Source: Enoplosus armatus (taxonomy: Eukaryota > Chordata > Actinopteri > Centrarchiformes > Enoplosidae). From it: a stretch of 64,000 bases of DNA. Of this stretch, positions 63,871 through 64,000 are shown in pieces. The DNA is taken from assembly GCF_043641665.1 (NCBI RefSeq), contig NC_092188.1:14281704-14345703 (forward strand), in the 5' to 3' direction. The notes below the pieces were generated by a model. That model was not told the origin of the DNA, ran no database searches, and saw only the letters and a program-made list of their open reading frames with translations. Each line of letters begins with the position of its first letter. Within the stretch, counting starts at the first letter, position 1. The translations under genes and the position numbers were made by a program.

Positions 63871-64000
63871 ACTCACACACACGATGACTGATGCCTTCTC
63901 CCTCCTTCTCGCTTGCATTCTCCGTTTTCTCAGCTCTCTGCACCACCGAGACTTTTGTGTGTTTTCCTCTCTGTCCGGCGTACGGCGGAACCAGTTCTGC
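63443..64000. other. Window end, no gene supported
   Basis: Pyrimidine-rich sequence and a CA microsatellite. The last 100 bases become somewhat CG-richer and could be the edge of a promoter lying beyond the window, but nothing can be called. Confidence 0.3.
63829..63864. repeat. (CA)n microsatellite
   Basis: About 18 CA units. Confidence 0.95.

Overview
The window is vertebrate nuclear DNA, almost certainly from a teleost fish. Genes are split by GT-AG introns with short exons. The repeats are fish types: a Rex1/CR1-like LINE, tRNA-derived SINEs, AAGTACTT-rich interspersed elements, and long CA, CT and GATA/CTAT microsatellites. The encoded proteins (SMG9, KCNN4, BTG, Ly6/uPAR, Siglec-like Ig receptors) are vertebrate families. 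No prokaryotic, viral or CRISPR feature was seen. Gene models were built by hand from splice sites and reading phase, so untranslated ends are approximate.

Layout. 0.7-9.8 kb (+): a cluster of Siglec-like (CD22/MAG-like) Ig receptors. The first copy is intact, with a V-set domain, one C2-set domain, a membrane segment and a tail made of tiny exons. The second and third copies are damaged, by a stop codon at a core cysteine and by a one-base frameshift. A dead LINE lies between copies one and two. 10-19.7 kb (-): a tandem segmental duplication carrying two paralogous two-domain Ly6/uPAR-type GPI proteins of 208 residues each. 20.8-27.4 kb (-): SMG9, a nonsense-mediated-decay factor, in 13 coding exons. 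28.4-31.4 kb (+): a C2H2 zinc-finger gene in three coding exons. 33.0-49.4 kb (-): the calcium-activated potassium channel KCNN4 in nine coding exons. 51.6-56.5 kb (-): a BTG/Tob-family antiproliferative gene, head to head with a probable first exon on the other strand at 56.58 kb. 56.6-64 kb: repeats and microsatellites with no gene I can support.

The order Ly6/uPAR - SMG9 - zinc finger - KCNN4 recalls human 19q13.31 (PLAUR, SMG9, KCNN4, LYPD5 and zinc-finger genes), so this looks like old conserved synteny with lineage-specific Ly6 and Siglec expansions at one edge. The most striking signal is in the Ly6 pair. Intron 2 is identical over all 82 bases, while the neighbouring exon 2 differs at 16 of 39 codons by amino acid and at only 4 silently, with every cysteine kept. 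This pattern (introns conserved, exons accelerated) suggests diversifying selection on the exposed loops, sharpened by gene conversion.
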